Assembly (NCBI GenBank): GCA_001593875.1
Contig: LUCA01000030.1
Span: forward strand, 1 to 8,351
Length of the DNA stretch: 8,351 nucleotides
Reading direction: 5' to 3'
DNA from: Candidatus Bathyarchaeota archaeon B23
GTDB lineage: Archaea > Thermoproteota > Bathyarchaeia > TCS64 > B23
Shown: in pieces, positions 6,409 through 8,351 of the stretch
How the letters are laid out: each line of letters opens with the position of its first letter
Position numbering within the stretch: position 1 is the stretch's first letter
Notes under the pieces: model-generated
What the model was told of the DNA's origin: nothing
The model's database searches: none
The model's input: only the letters and a program-made list of their open reading frames with translations
Program-made: the position numbers and the translations under genes

Positions 6409-7311
6409 CTAACCCCCACCCTTCCTCTGAGCGAGCTCCCTTATCGTCTCATAGGTCTCAAACTCCGGAGCTAAGGAGTCATACATCCTCGACTTTCTAT
6501 AGGAGAGTATAGTCGCCTCATCGCCCATCCACATCCCATGGACGGGGTAGGCGAAGACAACCCCCCTCTCCTGGAGGAATTCATCTGCCAGCCTCAAAAA
6601 CTCCCTCTGCTCCGTCGAAGTCAGATTCTGACTAAAAACACCTAACGGACTCCTCACCGTCGGCCCTGAATCCAGAAAGGCCAGAATCAAAACATCTCCG
6701 AACCCCCTCCTGATCTCCTCTACGGCCTCATCCCAACCATCTTCATCAAACCTCCTGTTGAATACCTCCTCGGAGGTGGGAACATAGGTTACAAAATCGA
6801 GATCCGGCGCATCATAGGGGAGAAGGATGGGCGTAGCCCAGGATCCAACGTAGATATACCTCCCCCTCAATTGACCATATCTATGGATCTCATCAACGAT
6901 TTTACAGGCAGCTTCATAACTTTCTTTTACCGCCTGATGATGGGGATCGCCCGTTATCCGATAGAAAAATACGGCTTGTTTAAACAGCAGATCTATCCAG
7001 ATCGCATCGATTCCCAGATCTATCTGCTTCTTAGCCCAGCTCAAAAGCAGCTCCTGAAACTCGGGATTTGTTATGTCGGGATAACGGGCCTCTGTTTTAT
7101 AATCCCACCCCAACTTTTCACCTATCTTCTCTTGAAGCTCCTCTTTAGATAGATCTATACCCCATTTTCCTGGATCCAAGGCCATCTCCCAAGTTTCGTC
7201 TTCACCATAAATTTTCCCCGTAATTGGGTTTCTCTCTATGATCTCCGTTTTTTGAGCGGGTATGGCACCACAGAGTATTATGTCTGGAATCTCCTGTTTT
7301 ATCTTTTTCAC
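6409..7311 (-). CDS. C-terminal fragment of the TIM-barrel protein
   Basis: 300 codons from a GTG at 7311, but that GTG has no ribosome-binding sequence, and the frame stays open upstream to 7437 with sensible protein sequence (FRVFWRWGKVHDSREE and KGYTYEQLEQT). The GTG is therefore probably an internal valine. It contains barrel strands three to eight; Asp107 (numbered from the GTG) at the end of the strand AIWIDLLF, Asp214 in ILAFLDSGP and the GMWMGDE segment near 259-265 are candidates for active-site residues by position only. The protein would lack the first two strands if made alone and would be unlikely to fold. No homologous family is recognised with certainty. Confidence 0.6.
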   Translation of the reverse strand: MKKIKQEIPDIILCGAIPAQKTEIIERNPITGKIYGEDETWEMALDPGKWGIDLSKEELQEKIGEKLGWDYKTEARYPDITNPEFQELLLSWAKKQIDLGIDAIWIDLLFKQAVFFYRITGDPHHQAVKESYEAACKIVDEIHRYGQLRGRYIYVGSWATPILLPYDAPDLDFVTYVPTSEEVFNRRFDEDGWDEAVEEIRRGFGDVLILAFLDSGPTVRSPLGVFSQNLTSTEQREFLRLADEFLQERGVVFAYPVHGMWMGDEATILSYRKSRMYDSLAPEFETYETIRELAQRKGGG

Positions 7312-7378
7312 TGTTTGCTCAAGTTGTTCATAAGTATATCCCTTTATGACTTGTGTTTGAGATGCTTCCTCCCTGGAA

Positions 7379-7657
7379 TCATGAACTTTTCCCCATCTCC
7401 AGAAGACCCTGAAGACAATTCGTCTCTTTAAAGATGTTTACTACATCTTCAAGGCTTCTTTTATATTCACCATTTGTCATTACCTCTATTGTTTGATAGT
7501 CACTTATACTCTGATAGACTAGGGCGATCTTAACTTGAGATAATTTAACTTGGGATGGTTCAGGGGATGGTCGATTCTGTCTGAGGTGGTTGATAATAAT
7601 GATGCCCCCTATAAGTAATATTATGATGGCGAAACCTATCAGAGTTTTCTTATCCAT
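7379..7657 (-). CDS. N-terminal fragment with membrane anchor, upstream of the frameshift
   Basis: 92 codons from ATG 7657. Residues 1-4 are MDKK, then a hydrophobic stretch at about 6-22 (LIGFAIIILLIGGIIII), a Pro/Ser/Gln-rich spacer (about 29-41, with a small SQVKLSQVKI repeat) and the first barrel strand KIALVYQSI. No lipobox cysteine follows the hydrophobic part, so an uncleaved anchor or an ordinary signal peptide is more likely than a lipoprotein. The last residues (CLQGLLEMGKSS) are probably out of frame: the other frame over the same bases reads VFRVFWRWGKVH. Only a weak GAGAAG precedes the ATG; the TATA-like box is close, so the message may be nearly leaderless. Confidence 0.6.
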   Translation of the reverse strand: MDKKTLIGFAIIILLIGGIIIINHLRQNRPSPEPSQVKLSQVKIALVYQSISDYQTIEVMTNGEYKRSLEDVVNIFKETNCLQGLLEMGKSS

Positions 7658-7684
7658 CTGCTTCTCGATCTTTTATCTTCTTCA

Positions 7685-7693
7685 ATTTATAAG
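7685..7693 (-). promoter_or_regulatory. Probable TATA box of the TIM-barrel gene
   Basis: Minus strand CTTATAAAT, centred at about 7689, predicts a start near 7663, only some six bases before ATG 7657. It is one half of a divergent promoter region shared with etfB. Its survival suggests that the frameshifted gene, if broken, was broken recently. Confidence 0.45.
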
Positions 7694-7750
7694 TCTTTAA
7701 TCTGACCTGAGGTTGATCTTCGAATTAGGTTGGTGGATAAACCTTTAGAC

Positions 7751-7758
7751 TATAAATA
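7751..7758 (+). promoter_or_regulatory. Probable TATA box of etfB
   Basis: TATAAATA on the plus strand, preceded by CTTTAGAC, predicts a start near 7780, about seven bases before ATG 7787. That gives a nearly leaderless message, with AGGCGAGAG directly before the ATG as a possible weak ribosome site. The 129 bases from 7658 to 7786 hold the two divergent promoters and nothing else that I recognise. Confidence 0.5.
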
Positions 7759-7786
7759 GGTTGATGGAGACTCATCTAGGCGAGAG

Positions 7787-8351
7787 ATGCTGAACATCAT
7801 CGTCTGCATAAAGCAGGTTCCTGAGACGGTGGAGGTGGAGATAGACCCCGAGACGGGGAGGTTGATGAGGGAGAAGTATCCGGGCATCCTAAACCCCTTC
7901 GATGAGCACGCCGTGGAGGAGACCTTGAGGCTGAGGGACCGCTACGGCGGCTTCATCAGGGTTCTGACGATGGGGCCCCCCATGGCTGAGAGGGCCCTGA
8001 GGGACGCCTTGGCCCTTGGATGCGATGAGGCGTGGCTGGCGACGGATAGGTTCTTCGCGGGGGCCGACACCCTGGCGACCAGCTATACGCTCTCCCTCTG
8101 CATAAGGAGGATGGAGCCCTACGACCTCATAATCTGCGGCCTTAAGACCACCGACGGCGACACGGGGCAGGTGGGCCCGGAGCTGGCGGAGCACCTGGGG
8201 ATACCCCACATCTGCTACGTCTCCCAGATCCTCGATGTCTCGAAGGATCGGATCAGGGTGAGGCGGCGGCTCGACGACGGCGTGGAGACCCTCGAGGCGC
8301 CTCTGCCGGCCTTGATAACGGTGACGAAGGAGATCAACCAGCCCAGGCTGC
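7787..8351 (+). CDS. etfB: Electron transfer flavoprotein, beta subunit (3' end outside window)
   Basis: EtfB (FixA type) pairs with EtfA to carry electrons between dehydrogenases and a membrane or other acceptor; some archaeal pairs bifurcate electrons with FixC/FixX partners. The frame from ATG 7787 stays open for 188 codons to the right edge; the family is about 260 residues. Family features seen: MLNIIVCIKQVPET at the start, NPFDEHAVEETLRLRD, VLTMGPPMAERALRDALALGCDEAWL, FAGADTLATSYTL, and the nucleotide-binding segment CGLKTTDGDTGQVGPELAEHLGIP. It is transcribed away from the TIM-barrel gene. Because etfA and any fix genes would lie downstream, outside the window, I cannot say whether this is a bifurcating or a conventional ETF. 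Confidence 0.94.
   Translation, partial: MLNIIVCIKQVPETVEVEIDPETGRLMREKYPGILNPFDEHAVEETLRLRDRYGGFIRVLTMGPPMAERALRDALALGCDEAWLATDRFFAGADTLATSYTLSLCIRRMEPYDLIICGLKTTDGDTGQVGPELAEHLGIPHICYVSQILDVSKDRIRVRRRLDDGVETLEAPLPALITVTKEINQPRL

Larger units (their letters stand above)
6409..7657 (-). pseudogene. Frameshifted membrane-anchored TIM-barrel protein, glycoside-hydrolase-like
   Basis: Two adjoining frames together make one plausible protein of about 415 residues. The first starts at ATG 7657; the second runs open from 7437 to TAG 6409. A +1 change of frame somewhere in 7379-7437 joins them. In the joined product, strand-like segments fall in the order expected of an eight-stranded barrel: KIALVYQSI, IVFRVFWRWG, IILCGAIPAQ, GIDAIWIDLLF, RYIYVGSWA, LDFVTYVP, DVLILAFLD, VVFAYPVHG. 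The IWIDLLF strand end and aromatic-rich strand ends resemble sugar-cleaving barrels, but I cannot name a family. An N-terminal hydrophobic segment suggests an extracellular enzyme tethered to the membrane. The region is more AT-rich than its neighbours, which hints at later acquisition. A sequencing error, real decay or programmed frameshifting are all possible. Confidence 0.65.

Noticed and set aside
5832..6512. 226-codon plus-strand frame opposite purB
   Set aside because: Antisense shadow of purB with low-complexity Leu/Pro/Arg content; no family resemblance and no start signals.
7405..7440. Programmed frameshift at the TTTAAAG bases
   Set aside because: That pattern supports -1 slippage when read as T TTA AAG, whereas a +1 change is needed here and the codon phase does not fit.

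Overview
The window looks archaeal. Genes are preceded by TATA-like boxes (about 25 bases before the probable transcript starts, often with a purine-rich BRE-like flank) rather than -35/-10 pairs. GTG and TTG starts are common, leaders are short, AGG dominates the arginine codons, and the proteins resemble archaeal versions of their families. Most of the window is GC-rich by eye. A TACK-type thermophilic or moderately thermophilic archaeon is my guess, but the lineage cannot be fixed from sequence reading alone.

Layout: (1) 1-882, plus strand: the 3' part of adenylosuccinate synthetase (purA), running in from the left edge. (2) 879-4950, minus strand: a complete Hsp70 chaperone set, read in the order grpE - dnaK - small AbrB-like protein - dnaJ. 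grpE and dnaK form a tight pair. The AbrB-like gene and dnaJ each have their own promoter-like signals, and an AT-rich, gene-free stretch of about 230 bases separates dnaK from the AbrB-like gene. dnaJ meets purA tail to tail with interlocked stop codons. (3) 5001-6350, minus strand: adenylosuccinate lyase (purB). The two enzymes that turn IMP into AMP therefore bracket the chaperone genes. (4) 6409-7657, minus strand: a membrane-anchored TIM-barrel protein resembling glycoside hydrolases, split by a frameshift and more AT-rich than its neighbours. (5) 7787-8351, plus strand: the start of electron transfer flavoprotein beta subunit (etfB), divergent from the previous gene and cut by the right edge.

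How they work together: DnaK, DnaJ and GrpE form the ATP-driven protein-folding cycle (DnaJ loads substrate and triggers hydrolysis, GrpE exchanges nucleotide). PurA and PurB make AMP. EtfB belongs to an electron-carrier heterodimer whose partner gene would lie beyond the window.

The observations most worth a second look are: a DnaK whose phosphate-2 loop has Ser where nearly all Hsp70s have Asp, with further changes beside it; the frameshifted TIM-barrel gene, in which the second barrel strand lies in the region of the frame change; the AbrB-like gene and repeat-bearing AT island inside the chaperone cluster; and a G/F linker in DnaJ that is glycine-poor and carries a duplicated DLFNR module. 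I see no clear new multi-gene system, RNA gene, CRISPR array or insertion sequence.
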